Below, one piece after another: positions 28,346-37,700 of a stretch of 49,680 bases of DNA. The number at the start of each line of letters is the position of its first letter. The first letter of the stretch is position 1. The notes under the pieces are model-generated. The model was given only the letters and a program-made list of their open reading frames with translations. It was not told where the DNA came from and did no database searches. The translations under genes and the position numbers were made by a program. Source of the stretch: Paraclostridium ghonii (lineage in GTDB: Bacteria > Bacillota > Clostridia > Peptostreptococcales > Peptostreptococcaceae); NCBI RefSeq assembly GCF_023653455.1, contig NZ_JAKEDR010000004.1:1-49680 (forward strand), read 5' to 3'.

Positions 28346-29459
28346 ATGCTTAATATACAGGAATATAGACATAAAATAGAAGAGATGTCTAAAAATATAA
28401 AAGAATTGAGGGCTTCTCTTTGACATAGGAGGCTTAAATGAAAAAATTATTAGAAATGAAAAAATAATGAGCGAACAAGAATTCTGGAATGATAATGAAA
28501 AAGCACAACAAGTGCTTCAAGAAAACAAAAACTTTAAAGATACTGTAGATGAATATAATCATCTACATTCATCTATAGAAGATATAGAAGTGCTTTTGGA
28601 GTTAGCTCAAGAAGAAGGGGATTCCTCATTAGAGAAAGAAGTTGAAATTAACATAAATTCTCTTGAAGAAGAAATTGATAAGGTAAAAATAAAAACTTTA
28701 TTAAGTGGAGAATATGATAAAAATAATGCAATATTATCTATAAATGCAGGAACGGGTGGATTAGATGCTCAAGATTGGGCTGAAATGCTACTCAGAATGT
28801 ACGATAGATGGTCTAATTCAAAAGACTTTAAAGTTAAAACTCTAGATTTACAAAATGATACAGAAGCTGGTATAAAAAGTGCAACTATACAAATTGAAGG
28901 ATTAAATGCATATGGATATTTAAAAAGTGAAAAAGGTGTACATAGAATGGTAAGGATATCTCCTTTTGATCCATCAGGAAAAAGACATACATCATTTGCA
29001 TCAATTGATGTAATACCTGAATTAGATGAAAATATAGAAATTGATATAAATCCTTCTGATTTAAAAATAGATACATATAGAGCCTCTGGAGCTGGTGGTC
29101 AGCATATAAATACTACGGATTCTGCAGTAAGGATAACTCATATACCAACAGGTGTAGTTGTTCAATGCCAAAATCAAAGGTCTCAACATAGTAACAAAGA
29201 TACTGCTATGAGAATGTTAATGGCGAAACTTATAGAGTTAAAAGAATTAGAACAAAAAGAAACGATAGAAGATTTACAAGGTAAATATTCACAAATAACT
29301 TGGGGGAGCCAAATAAGATCTTATGTATTCCAACCATATAAATTAGTAAAAGATCACAGAACTAATGCTGAAATAGGCAATGTTGATAGTGTTATGGACG
29401 GGAATATAGATTTATTTATAAATGAATATTTAAAAATGAATAAAGTAAATAATGTATAG
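28346..29459 (+). CDS. prfB: Peptide chain release factor 2 (programmed +1 frameshift)
   Basis: RF2 releases peptides at UGA and UAA. Translation begins at ATG 28346 after TTGGAGG, reads 25 codons to CTT followed by in-frame TGA at 28421-28423, then shifts +1 and continues GAC ATA GGA to 29459 (370 aa in all). The slippery CTTTGAC and an upstream SD-like GAGGG have the same spacing as the classical prfB site, so low RF2 favours the shift and raises RF2. The codon-reading SPF is at residues 205-207 and the catalytic GGQ at 250-252, the E. coli numbering. The second-frame part alone should not be annotated as a separate gene. Confidence 0.97.
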
Positions 29460-29465
29460 AGCATA

Positions 29466-29502
29466 AGGGTGTGTTTCAAGTTTTGAGACACGCCCCTTTT
29501 TA
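29466..29502 (+). terminator. Terminator after prfB
   Basis: GGGTGTGTTTCAA and TGAGACACGCCC form a stem with one G-U pair and a short loop, followed by TTTTT. Confidence 0.92.
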
Positions 29503-29514
29503 GGAGGGATTTAA

Positions 29515-31665
29515 GTGGATATAAATAAAATTTTAAAAGAAGAATTTAAATTAAGAGATTCTCAAGTTGAAAATACTATAAAACTTATAGATGAAGGAAA
29601 TACTATACCGTTTATAGCTAGATATAGAAAAGAAATGACTGGCGAAATGAGTGACGTGATTCTTAGAGCTTTTTATGATAAGTTAATATACTTAAGAAAT
29701 TTACAAAGTAGAAAAGATGATGTACAAAGAATAATACAGGAACAAGGGAAACTAAGTGAAGAATTAATTAAAAGTATAAAACAGGCTAAAACTCTTCAAG
29801 AAGTAGAAGATATTTATGCGCCGTTTAAGCAAAAGAAAAGAACTAGAGCTACTATTGCAAAGGAAAAAGGATTAGAGCCTTTAGCATTATCTATATTAAA
29901 TGATAAGATAGATATAAGACTGGAATGTAGAAAATACATAGACAAAGATAAAGAAGTAAATTCTTATGAAGACGCAGTAAAAGGAGCTAAAGATATAATA
30001 GCTGAGTCAATATCAGAAGATGCTAAGTTAAGAAAATATATAAGGGATTTATCTTTAAGAGAAGGTGTTATAGTAAGTAAAAATTCAAAAGATGAAAAGT
30101 CTGTATATGATATGTACTATGAATTTAGTGAGGCTGTAAAAACTATAGCTCCGCATAGAGTATTAGCTATAAACAGAGGAGAGAAAGAAGAATTTTTAAA
30201 AGTTAAACTAGAAATCAATAATGAAAAAGTAATAAATAACATAGTTGATATGTATGTTAATAAAAATAATCAAGTAAACAAAGATGAAATAGTTTCTGCT
30301 ATAGAGGATTCTTATAAAAGACTTATATTTCCTTCAATAGAAAGAGAAATAAGAAATCATTTGACTGATTTAGCTCATGAAAGAGCAATAAGTGTATTTG
30401 GACAAAATGTTAAGAGTTTATTACTTCAACCTCCTGTGAAGGATAAGGTAGTCATGGGATTTGACCCAGCATATAGAACAGGTTGTAAAATAGCTATAGT
30501 TCATAAAAATGGTAAATTATTAGATTATACAACTGTTTATCCAACTAAGCCTCAAAATGATGTAAATGGAGCGAAGAAAACTTTAAAGGAACTTATAGAA
30601 AAACACAATATAGATATAATTTCCATAGGAAACGGAACAGCATCAAGAGAGTCAGAACAATTTGTATCTGAAATGATAAAGGAAATAAACGCAGATATTC
30701 AATATACTATAGTAAGTGAAGCTGGAGCATCTGTATATTCTGCATCAGAACTTGCTAATGAAGAACATCCAGATATAAATGTTTCTATAAGAGGAGCTAT
30801 ATCCATAGGTAGGAGATTACAAGATCCTTTAGCTGAACTAGTAAAAATAGATCCTAAGAGTATTGGAGTAGGTCAATATCAACATGATCTTAATAAAAAA
30901 AGATTAGAAGAAGTTTTAAGTGGAGTTGTAGAAGATGCTGTAAACTCTGTAGGAGTTGATTTAAATACTGCATCATACTCATTACTTGAGCATGTAGCGG
31001 GAATAAGTAAAACTATAGCAAAAAATATAATAGATTATAGAGAAGAAAATGGAGATTTCACATCTAGAAGTCAAATCAAAAAAGTAAAAAGATTAGGACC
31101 TCAAGCATTTACTCAATGTGCAGGATTTATGAGAATAATAAACTCAAAAAATCCTTTAGATAACACATCAGTGCATCCTGAAAGTTATGATGTTTGCAAA
31201 AAATTATTAGAAAGATTAGGATACTCATTAAATGATTTAAAAGATAGAAAGATAGATGAAATAGATTCAAAGATAGATGAAATAGGAATAAATAAATTAA
31301 GTGAAGAATTAGAAGTAGGGGTTGTGACTTTAAAGGATATTTTATCTGAAATAAAAAAACCAGGAAGAGATCCTAGGGAAGAAGGAATAAAACCAGTACT
31401 TAGAACAGATGTATTAAAAATTGAGGATATAAAAGAAGGAATGGTTTTAAAAGGAACTGTAAGAAATGTTGTTGACTTTGGAGCATTTGTTGATATTGGA
31501 ATAAAAAATGATGGATTAGTTCATAAATCTCAAATGAGCAATAAATTTGTAAAAGATCCTATGACAGTGGTAACTGTAGGAGATGTAATAGATGTAAAAG
31601 TAATAGGAGTAGATTTAAAAACACAAAAAGTTTCTTTAACTATGAAAGATATAAAAGAAGTATAG
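29515..31665 (+). CDS. tex: Tex-family RNA-binding transcription factor
   Basis: Tex is a conserved nucleic-acid-binding protein linked to transcription and RNA turnover. The 716-aa protein has the N-terminal helical Tex region (NTIPFIARYRKEMTGEMSD near residue 30), a YqgF/RNase H-like domain (VMGFDPAYRTGCKIAIV, about residue 315), helix-hairpin-helix motifs (DLNTASYSLLEHVAGISKTIA, about residues 480-550) and a C-terminal S1 domain (about residues 640-712, KGTVRNVVDFGAFVDIG). It starts at GTG 29515 after AGGAGGG. The amidohydrolase gene begins 9 nt after its stop, so the two are probably cotranscribed. Confidence 0.95.
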   Translation: MDINKILKEEFKLRDSQVENTIKLIDEGNTIPFIARYRKEMTGEMSDVILRAFYDKLIYLRNLQSRKDDVQRIIQEQGKLSEELIKSIKQAKTLQEVEDIYAPFKQKKRTRATIAKEKGLEPLALSILNDKIDIRLECRKYIDKDKEVNSYEDAVKGAKDIIAESISEDAKLRKYIRDLSLREGVIVSKNSKDEKSVYDMYYEFSEAVKTIAPHRVLAINRGEKEEFLKVKLEINNEKVINNIVDMYVNKNNQVNKDEIVSAIEDSYKRLIFPSIEREIRNHLTDLAHERAISVFGQNVKSLLLQPPVKDKVVMGFDPAYRTGCKIAIVHKNGKLLDYTTVYPTKPQNDVNGAKKTLKELIEKHNIDIISIGNGTASRESEQFVSEMIKEINADIQYTIVSEAGASVYSASELANEEHPDINVSIRGAISIGRRLQDPLAELVKIDPKSIGVGQYQHDLNKKRLEEVLSGVVEDAVNSVGVDLNTASYSLLEHVAGISKTIAKNIIDYREENGDFTSRSQIKKVKRLGPQAFTQCAGFMRIINSKNPLDNTSVHPESYDVCKKLLERLGYSLNDLKDRKIDEIDSKIDEIGINKLSEELEVGVVTLKDILSEIKKPGRDPREEGIKPVLRTDVLKIEDIKEGMVLKGTVRNVVDFGAFVDIGIKNDGLVHKSQMSNKFVKDPMTVVTVGDVIDVKVIGVDLKTQKVSLTMKDIKEV

Positions 31666-31674
31666 GAGGAATAA

Positions 31675-32838
31675 ATGCTATTTATAAAAAATGGAATTAT
31701 AAACACAGTCACTAATGGAATTATAAAAGGTGACATACTTATAGAGAATGGTAAAATAATAGAAATAGGAGCAGATATAGTTGCTCCATTAGATGTAGAA
31801 GTTATAGATGCAAATGCAAATCTAATTTTTCCTGGTTTTATAGATGCACATACTCATTTAGGTCTATGGGAAGATGGGATGGGGTTTGAAGGGGCTGATG
31901 GTAATGAGGAAACAGATCCAATAACACCACATTTAAACCCTATAGATGGAATAAATCCAATGGACAGAAGTTTTGAAGAAGCTAGAAATGGAGGAATTAC
32001 ATCTGCATGTAGTACTCCAGGAAGTGCTAATGTTATGGGCGGACAATGTATAGCTATAAAAACTGTAGGTAGAAGAATAGACAAAATGGTTATAAAAAAT
32101 CCTGTAGCATCGAAAATAGCTTTTGGAGAAAATCCAAAAAGTTGTTATGGTCAAGAAGATAAAGCTCCTCAAACTAGAATGGCAATAGCTGCAATGCTAA
32201 GAGAAACATTAAAAGAAGCCGAGCAGTATTTAGAAGATATAAGACTTCATGAAGAAGATGATGAAAATGAAAAGCCTGATTATGATATGAAAATGGAAAG
32301 CTTACTTCCTGTTCTAAATGGAGAAATTCCATTTAAAGTACATGCACATAGAGCAGATGATATGTTTACAGCTATAAGAATTGCTAAAGAATTTAATTTA
32401 AATTTGAGTTTAGATCATTGTACAGAAGGTCATTTGATAGTTGAAGATTTAGTAGAAGAGGGATATCCAGTTATAGTAGGGCCTTCACTTTCTGAAAGAT
32501 CAAAAATAGAATTAAGAAATTTAACTTTTGATACAGCTGGAATTTTATCAAATGCAGGCATGAAAGTTTCATTAACAACAGATCATCCTGTAGTTCCACT
32601 ACATTATTTACCTATATGTGCAGGAATAGCAACTAAACATGGAATGGAAACTGAAAAAGCTATAGAATCTATAACTATAAATCCAGCAAAAACATTAGGG
32701 ATAGATCATAGAGTAGGGTCTATAGAAGTTGGAAAAGATGCAGATATAGTCATATGGGATAATAATCCACTAGAAATTCAAAGCAATGTTTTGTATACTA
32801 TAATTGATGGAAAAGTTGTATATAGAAAACAAAACTAA
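31675..32838 (+). CDS. Metal-dependent amidohydrolase (substrate unknown)
   Basis: A 387-aa member of the amidohydrolase superfamily, similar in layout to imidazolonepropionase-like and dihydroorotase-like enzymes. The metal-site motifs are intact: DAHTHLG (HxH, about residues 57-63), HAHRADD (about 222-228), LDHCTEGH (about 249-256) and TTDHP with the likely catalytic Asp (about 304). The C-terminal beta segment KDADIVIWDNNPLE is also typical. AGGAGGA precedes ATG 31675, directly behind tex. No substrate can be named: it lacks neighbours from histidine, pyrimidine or hydantoin pathways. A terminator is not obvious before the FMN riboswitch promoter. Confidence 0.88.
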   Translation: MLFIKNGIINTVTNGIIKGDILIENGKIIEIGADIVAPLDVEVIDANANLIFPGFIDAHTHLGLWEDGMGFEGADGNEETDPITPHLNPIDGINPMDRSFEEARNGGITSACSTPGSANVMGGQCIAIKTVGRRIDKMVIKNPVASKIAFGENPKSCYGQEDKAPQTRMAIAAMLRETLKEAEQYLEDIRLHEEDDENEKPDYDMKMESLLPVLNGEIPFKVHAHRADDMFTAIRIAKEFNLNLSLDHCTEGHLIVEDLVEEGYPVIVGPSLSERSKIELRNLTFDTAGILSNAGMKVSLTTDHPVVPLHYLPICAGIATKHGMETEKAIESITINPAKTLGIDHRVGSIEVGKDADIVIWDNNPLEIQSNVLYTIIDGKVVYRKQN

Positions 32839-32855
32839 ATAATACGACTATAATA

Positions 32856-32884
32856 TTGACATATTTAAATTTTATTAATAATAT
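32856..32884 (+). promoter_or_regulatory. Sigma-A-type promoter of the FMN riboswitch-ribU transcript
   Basis: A perfect TTGACA (32856-32861) and TAATAT (32879-32884) are 17 bp apart, about 30 bp before the riboswitch. Confidence 0.75.
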
Positions 32885-32913
32885 ATAATTGTAAGGAAAA
32901 TTAAATAGCACGT

Positions 32914-33114
32914 AAGATCTTCGGGGCAGGGTGAAACTCCCTACCGGCGGTATAGCCCGCGAGCTACATTTGTAGCATGACTTGGTGAGATTCCAAGGCC
33001 GACAGTAAAGTCTGGATGAGAGAGGATTAGTATATATGTATAAGCAAGATATTATTTTTTTGGTATACTTAAAAAACTAAGCTCGAAGAGATTCCTTCGG
33101 GCTTTTTATTTTTC
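32914..33114 (+). ncRNA. FMN (RFN element) riboswitch with terminator
   Basis: The aptamer covers about 32914-33029, with ATCTT (32917-32921) and AGGAT (33023-33027) closing P1. It contains the hallmarks CGGGGCAGGGTGAAACTCCC, ACCGGCGGTATAGCCCGCGA, TTGGTGAGATTCCAA, GGCCGACAGT and AAGTCTGGATGAGAG. A terminator follows (AGCTCGAAG paired with CTTCGGGCT plus Ts, 33078-33114). FMN binding should end transcription before ribU. Confidence 0.97.
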
Positions 33115-33141
33115 CTAAAATTAGAATTAGGAGGATTTTTA

Positions 33142-33747
33142 ATGGATAACATATTTATTAAGAAAAAAACTATGAGTACAAATACAATGACAAAGGTAGC
33201 TATTTTATCCGCAATATCTTATATATTGATGTTTATAGCAATTCCTATTCCGGGGTTATTTCCAGATTTCTTAAAACTAGATGTATCAGATGTACCTGCT
33301 ATATTTGGAGGTATGGCATTAGGCCCAGTAGCAGGTTTTACAATAGTACTTATTAAAAACTTATTTCAAGCACTTACAGCATCAACAACAGCATGGATAG
33401 GAGAAATTGCAAATTTATTAATAGGTGGATCGTATGTAGTAATTGTATCTATGGTATATAGACATAAAAAAGATATAAAAGGATTAATTTTAGGATTTTT
33501 ACTAGGAACAATAGCTATGGTAATAATAGGTTGTTTAACTAATTACTATATGATACTACCTTTTTACGGAAAAATAATGCCTATGGAAGTTATAATAGAT
33601 ATGGGACATGTAATAAATCCTAATGTAGTAGATTTAAAGAGTTTTGTTGTTTGGATGATAGCTCCATTTAACTTAGTAAAAGCAGTATTAATGTCATTAA
33701 TTACATTACCTCTTTATAAAAAAATGGAAGTAATATTAAAAAAATAA
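33142..33747 (+). CDS. ribU: Riboflavin ECF transporter substrate-binding subunit RibU
   Basis: RibU is the membrane S component that captures riboflavin and works with the shared ECF energising module (not encoded here). The 201-aa protein has about six hydrophobic segments (near residues 17-37, 52-72, 80-97, 110-130, 133-150 and 168-190). The N-terminal AILSAISYILMFIAIPIPG and FPDFLKLDVSDVPAIFGG are characteristic of RibU. AGGAGG precedes ATG 33142. The FMN riboswitch directly upstream supports the riboflavin assignment. A long hairpin element ends the transcript. Confidence 0.95.
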   Translation: MDNIFIKKKTMSTNTMTKVAILSAISYILMFIAIPIPGLFPDFLKLDVSDVPAIFGGMALGPVAGFTIVLIKNLFQALTASTTAWIGEIANLLIGGSYVVIVSMVYRHKKDIKGLILGFLLGTIAMVIIGCLTNYYMILPFYGKIMPMEVIIDMGHVINPNVVDLKSFVVWMIAPFNLVKAVLMSLITLPLYKKMEVILKK

Positions 33748-33756
33748 ATTTAATAT

Positions 33757-33896
33757 GGGAGATATGCCAAGCAATAGGACTGCTCATGAATAAATATATA
33801 AATTTTGCTCCATGAAAGCTTAAAATATGCTTTCAAAATGTCGCTAAAACTTATATATTTATCATTCACTACCTATTTTGATATATCTCCTTTTTT
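33757..33896 (+). repeat. Long-hairpin element F1, acting as terminator of ribU
   Basis: A roughly 140-nt imperfect hairpin. The base GGAGATAT pairs with ATATCTCC followed by TTTTTT (33883-33896); the middle AATAGG/CCTATT and AATAAATATATAA/TTATATATTTAT also pair. The tip is GAAAGC, nine bases, GCTTTC. The tip and its flanks match F2 (37701) and F3 (48050), so this is a dispersed structured repeat as well as a terminator. Confidence 0.75.
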
Positions 33897-33968
33897 ATGA
33901 TCAACGGACGAAGTCGGTGGCGACATAAAGTAGTTCGCAGACGTAGTCGCTCAAGCGAAGCGAATTTT
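33897..33968 (+). repeat. Dispersed repeat family R, copy A
   Basis: From CAACGGACGAAGTCGGTGGC to GCTCAAGCGAAGCGAATTTT. It is about 90 percent identical by eye to the reverse complement of copy B (34956-35027). The pair flanks the - strand GNAT gene; the GNAT stop codon is in the last bases of this copy. Confidence 0.88.
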
Positions 33969-34815
33969 ATTTTTCATCATAAACATAGTAGACACAATCA
34001 TTTTTAAAATTAGATAATGATTTAAAATTATTTTCTTTAAGATTTTGTACAAGATTATCATATGGATTATTTATATAAATTTCAACTTCTTTTGACTTAC
34101 ATTTTAATAATGAATAATTAGTAGCATCATTAATTCCTTCAAAAGTATTATCTATACATATAATAGATATACAACCTTTAGATTTTACAATACATTTATG
34201 TCCATTGATTATCAATAAAGAGTCACCTTGAACTAAATCATTAAAAACAGTTTCGCAAATATTTAAAAATGTAAATCCGTAAGTTAGTTTATTATTGCAA
34301 GATTTAAAGTAATCTAGATTTTTAAAATCTTCGTAAGAAATATCCCATTTTTCAACTTCAAAATCATATAAATCCAAGTTGGATTTTTTTATAGAATCAT
34401 AATCTTTAAAAGATACCAGACAACTTTGAGCTAGATAAAAGTTTTTGGCTTTCATCATTTTTATACTAGCGGGGGTGTCTATATGAGTACACATTGCTAT
34501 ATTAGTTATTTTGTTATTTCTCAAATCTTCTCTTGCTAAATTAAACAACATATCGGAAATAGCGTGACCAAGCTGTTGCCCTCTATAATCTATATGAACT
34601 CGAAAACCTTCGAGCCAACCTTGTCCATCTGGAAGAATTGTATATTTACCAACTGCAACAACTTTATTATCTTTAACTACCCCAATAAAACAACCTTCTT
34701 TATCATCAACCCATTTGTTAAAAACTTTAGGTAAATAATCATTTCCATCCCAAATATTTCTAGATATATCGACGATATCATCAAAATCATCGTATGTTAG
34801 AATCTTATAATTCAA
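33967..34815 (-). CDS. GNAT-family N-acetyltransferase (substrate unknown)
   Basis: A 282-aa protein with an N-terminal GNAT domain (about residues 1-130). The acetyl-CoA-binding signature is visible in VHIDYRGQQLGHAISD near residues 73-88, preceded by the beta-strand GWLEGFRV. The C-terminal 140 residues are less conserved and may be a second, degenerate domain. Translation starts at TTG 34815, after AAGGGGTGA. It lies opposite to all neighbours, splits ribU from the tsa genes, and is bracketed by inverted copies of repeat R, which suggests insertion as a cassette. No substrate can be inferred. Confidence 0.88.
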   Translation of the reverse strand: MNYKILTYDDFDDIVDISRNIWDGNDYLPKVFNKWVDDKEGCFIGVVKDNKVVAVGKYTILPDGQGWLEGFRVHIDYRGQQLGHAISDMLFNLAREDLRNNKITNIAMCTHIDTPASIKMMKAKNFYLAQSCLVSFKDYDSIKKSNLDLYDFEVEKWDISYEDFKNLDYFKSCNNKLTYGFTFLNICETVFNDLVQGDSLLIINGHKCIVKSKGCISIICIDNTFEGINDATNYSLLKCKSKEVEIYINNPYDNLVQNLKENNFKSLSNFKNDCVYYVYDEK

Positions 34816-34955
34816 AAACTATCACCCCTTTTAATAAATAATATTACCATAAGTTGTAAAGTATATGGTATATAATAAAAACTTTATGAATGTAAGGCTT
34901 TATAATAGTAATTTGTTGTAATATAATAATATCTGTTACATTAATAATTATTATT

Positions 34956-35027
34956 AAAATTCGCTTTGCTTGAGCGACTACGTCTGCGAACTACTTTATG
35001 TCGCCAATGACTTTGTCCGTTGTTCAA
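34956..35027 (-). repeat. Dispersed repeat family R, copy B
   Basis: The + strand reads AAAATTCGCTTTGCTTGAGC through GACTTTGTCCGTTGTTCAA; its reverse complement is nearly the same as copy A. It sits between the 5' end of the GNAT gene and tsaE. The remainder of this gap (34816-34955) is AT-rich and should hold the GNAT promoter. Confidence 0.88.
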
Positions 35028-35059
35028 AAAAATAAGTCTTATTTATGGAGATGATATAG

Positions 35060-35512
35060 ATGATTAAAATATATTTAGAAAATGAAGAACAAACAAGAGA
35101 AATAGGATTTAAGCTAGGTCAACTTTTAACACCTAAAAGTGTAGTTTGCTTAATTGGAGATTTAGGAGCGGGAAAAACCACTATGACCAAAAGCTTAGCC
35201 AAATCTTTAGAAGTAGATGACGATATAACTAGTCCTACTTTTACAATAGTAAATGAATATGAAGGTAAAATCCCTTTATACCATTTTGATGTTTATAGAA
35301 TTGGAAGCAGTGATGAAATGTATGATATAGGATTTGATGAGTATATAAATGGAGATGGAGTTTGTATAATTGAATGGGCAAACTTAATCGAGGATATACT
35401 ACCAGACGAATATTTATATATAGAAATCAACTATAAAGAAAGTGGCAGAGAAATGATATTAACTCCAAAAGGAGAAAAGTATGAAGAAATAGTTAAGGAG
35501 CTGACTAATTAA
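35060..35512 (+). CDS. tsaE: tRNA t6A synthesis ATPase TsaE
   Basis: TsaE is the ATPase of the TsaBDE complex that makes N6-threonylcarbamoyladenosine at tRNA position 37. The 150-aa protein has Walker A GDLGAGKT at residues 33-40, the conserved SPTFTIVNEY at about 58-67, HFDVYR at 75-80 and the EWAN segment near residue 112. GGAGATG precedes ATG 35060. Its stop overlaps the tsaB start (TAATG), beginning a tightly coupled four-gene unit. Confidence 0.96.
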   Translation: MIKIYLENEEQTREIGFKLGQLLTPKSVVCLIGDLGAGKTTMTKSLAKSLEVDDDITSPTFTIVNEYEGKIPLYHFDVYRIGSSDEMYDIGFDEYINGDGVCIIEWANLIEDILPDEYLYIEINYKESGREMILTPKGEKYEEIVKELTN

Positions 35513-36228
35513 TGAGAATTTTAGGAATAGATACATCAACAAATTCAACAAGTGTATGTATTATAGAAGATGATAAATTAATATGCGAATATACAGTAAA
35601 TACTAAAAAAACACATTCACAAAAACTTATGGTTATGATTGAATCGATGGTAAAAGAAAGTGATTTAAATATAAAAGATATTGATGCAATAGCTATATGT
35701 ATTGGACCAGGATCATTTACAGGACTTAGAATTTCTATGGCTACAGCAAAAGCTATAGCACAAGTTAGAAACTTACCAATAATTGCTGTAAACTCACTAG
35801 AATCTTTAGCATTCAATATGAACCTTTGTGATAAAATTATTTGTCCTATATTAGATGCACAAAGAAATCAAGTTTATACAGGAAAATATATATTTGAAAA
35901 TGGCGAATTTAAAACAATAGAAGATGTAAAAGTAGTTACAATAGATGAGTTAATAGACGAATTATCTAAAACAAATAAAGAGTTTATTATAGTTGGAGAA
36001 GCTACAAATTTATATAAAGAAAAACTTGATAATCTTAAAAATACTTATATAGCATCTGTATCTAATAATGTAAGTAAAGCTAGTAGCTTATGTGCTATAG
36101 CTTATATGAAATTTAAAAAAGATATAGATGTACATAATTGTTATACTATAAATCCAATGTATATAAGAAAATCTCAAGCAGAAGTTCAATATGAAGAAAA
36201 AATGAAGAGGATAGAAAATGGGAAATAA
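35512..36228 (+). CDS. tsaB: tRNA t6A synthesis protein TsaB
   Basis: TsaB (YeaZ) is the non-catalytic ASKHA partner that scaffolds TsaD and TsaE. The 238-aa protein begins MRILGIDTSTNSTSVCIIED, the family N terminus, and contains IDAIAICIGPGSFTGLRISM, the dimer-interface signature. It overlaps tsaE by one base and rimI by 11 bases, so it is translationally coupled on both sides. Confidence 0.96.
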   Translation: MRILGIDTSTNSTSVCIIEDDKLICEYTVNTKKTHSQKLMVMIESMVKESDLNIKDIDAIAICIGPGSFTGLRISMATAKAIAQVRNLPIIAVNSLESLAFNMNLCDKIICPILDAQRNQVYTGKYIFENGEFKTIEDVKVVTIDELIDELSKTNKEFIIVGEATNLYKEKLDNLKNTYIASVSNNVSKASSLCAIAYMKFKKDIDVHNCYTINPMYIRKSQAEVQYEEKMKRIENGK

Positions 36229-36676
36229 CAATTTAATAATAAGAGATATGAAAAATAATGATGTTGAAGGAGTTTTTGAAGTTGAAAAAAATTGTTTTGA
36301 ACATTATTGGTCTAAAAGTGAGTTTGAAAAAGAAATGAAAAATGATGTTGCTAATTATTTAGTAGCAGAAATAGATAAAAAAATTATTGGCTATGTAGGC
36401 ATATGGTTTATAGCTGGAGAAGGGCATATAACTAATGTTGCTGTCCATAGTGATTATAGAGGTCAAAAGATAGGCGATGAACTTATTAAGCATCTTGTTA
36501 AAAAATGTAAAGAAAATCACATATTTGCTATGACGTTAGAAGTTAGAGTATCTAATATAGTAGCTCAAAATTTATATAAAAAATATGGATTTAAATTAGC
36601 AGGGATAAGAAAAGAATATTATAGTGACAACAAAGAAGATGCAATGATAATGTGGAGCCAATTAAAAGAGGTGTAA
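36218..36676 (+). CDS. rimI: Ribosomal protein S18-alanine N-acetyltransferase RimI
   Basis: A 152-aa GNAT protein. The acetyl-CoA site [17 protein letters not shown] is near residues 76-92, and the family features [33 protein letters not shown] and [16 protein letters not shown] are present. RimI acetylates the N terminus of ribosomal protein S18 in E. coli; the clostridial substrate is inferred. It lies between tsaB and tsaD, a very common arrangement. ATG 36218 overlaps the end of tsaB; tsaD begins one base after its stop. Confidence 0.94.
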   Translation: MGNNNLIIRDMKNNDVEGVFEVEKNCFEHYWSKSEFEKEMKNDVANYLVAEIDKKIIGYVGIWFIAGEGHITNVAVHSDYRGQKIGDELIKHLVKKCKENHIFAMTLEVRVSNIVAQNLYKKYGFKLAGIRKEYYSDNKEDAMIMWSQLKEV

Positions 36677-36677
36677 T

Positions 36678-37694
36678 ATGAAAAAAGATATAATAACGTT
36701 AGCTATAGAATCTAGCTGTGATGAAACAGCATGTGCAATTTTAAAAAATGGAAGAGAAGTTTTAAGCAATATAATATCAACTCAAATAGAATTACACAAA
36801 AAATTTGGAGGAGTTGTTCCAGAGGTAGCATCCAGAAAACATATAGAAAATATACCGATGGTAGTACAACAAGCGTTAGACGAAGCAAATGTAACTTTTG
36901 GGGACATAGATCATATAGCTGTTACTTATGGACCAGGGTTAGTAGGAGCAGTCTTAGTAGGTCTTTCATATGCCAAGGCTTTAGCTTACACATTAGATAT
37001 ACCTTTAGTTGGAGTTAACCATATTGAAGGACACGTAAGTGCAAATTACATAGAAGATAAAAACTTAAAGCCGCCATTTATAACTTTAATAGTTTCAGGT
37101 GGGCATACTCATTTAGTAGAAGTTAAAGACTATGGAGAATACGAGATATTAGGAAAAACTAAAGATGATGCATCAGGGGAAGCTTTTGATAAAATTGCAA
37201 GAGCTATGAACTTAGGATATCCAGGTGGACCTATAATAGATAAATTAGCTAAATCCGGAAATAAAAAAGCTATAGATTTTCCAAGAGCTTGCATGGATGA
37301 AGGCTATGACTTTAGTTTTAGTGGATTAAAATCATCAGTTTTAAATTACTTAAATGCTAAAAAAATGAAAAATGAAGAAATAATAGTTGAAGATGTTGCA
37401 GCATCATTCCAAGAAGCTGTAGTAGAAGTTTTAGCAACAAAAGCTATAAAAGCAACTAAAGAAAAAAGGTATAATACAGTTGCATTAGCAGGAGGAGTTG
37501 CTGCAAACTCTGCACTACGAGATAAATTGACTTTGATGGCAAAAAAACAAAACATAGAAGTGAAATATCCATCTCTTATACTATGTACAGATAATGCGGC
37601 TATGATTGGTTGCGCTGGATATTATAATTTTATAAATGGAAAAATCAACGATATGAGTTTAAATGCTGTTCCGAATTTAAAAATAGGTCAGTAA
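36678..37694 (+). CDS. tsaD: tRNA t6A transferase TsaD
   Basis: TsaD transfers the threonylcarbamoyl group to A37 of tRNAs reading ANN codons. The 338-aa protein has the usual length. The metal-binding His115 and His119 lie in NHIEGH. The N-terminal [12 protein letters not shown], the phosphate loop [11 protein letters not shown] and the C-terminal [12 protein letters not shown] complete the ASKHA site. AGAGGTG precedes ATG 36678. It ends the tsaE-tsaB-rimI-tsaD operon, which is closed by long-hairpin element F2. Confidence 0.97.
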   Translation: MKKDIITLAIESSCDETACAILKNGREVLSNIISTQIELHKKFGGVVPEVASRKHIENIPMVVQQALDEANVTFGDIDHIAVTYGPGLVGAVLVGLSYAKALAYTLDIPLVGVNHIEGHVSANYIEDKNLKPPFITLIVSGGHTHLVEVKDYGEYEILGKTKDDASGEAFDKIARAMNLGYPGGPIIDKLAKSGNKKAIDFPRACMDEGYDFSFSGLKSSVLNYLNAKKMKNEEIIVEDVAASFQEAVVEVLATKAIKATKEKRYNTVALAGGVAANSALRDKLTLMAKKQNIEVKYPSLILCTDNAAMIGCAGYYNFINGKINDMSLNAVPNLKIGQ

Positions 37695-37700
37695 GATAAA

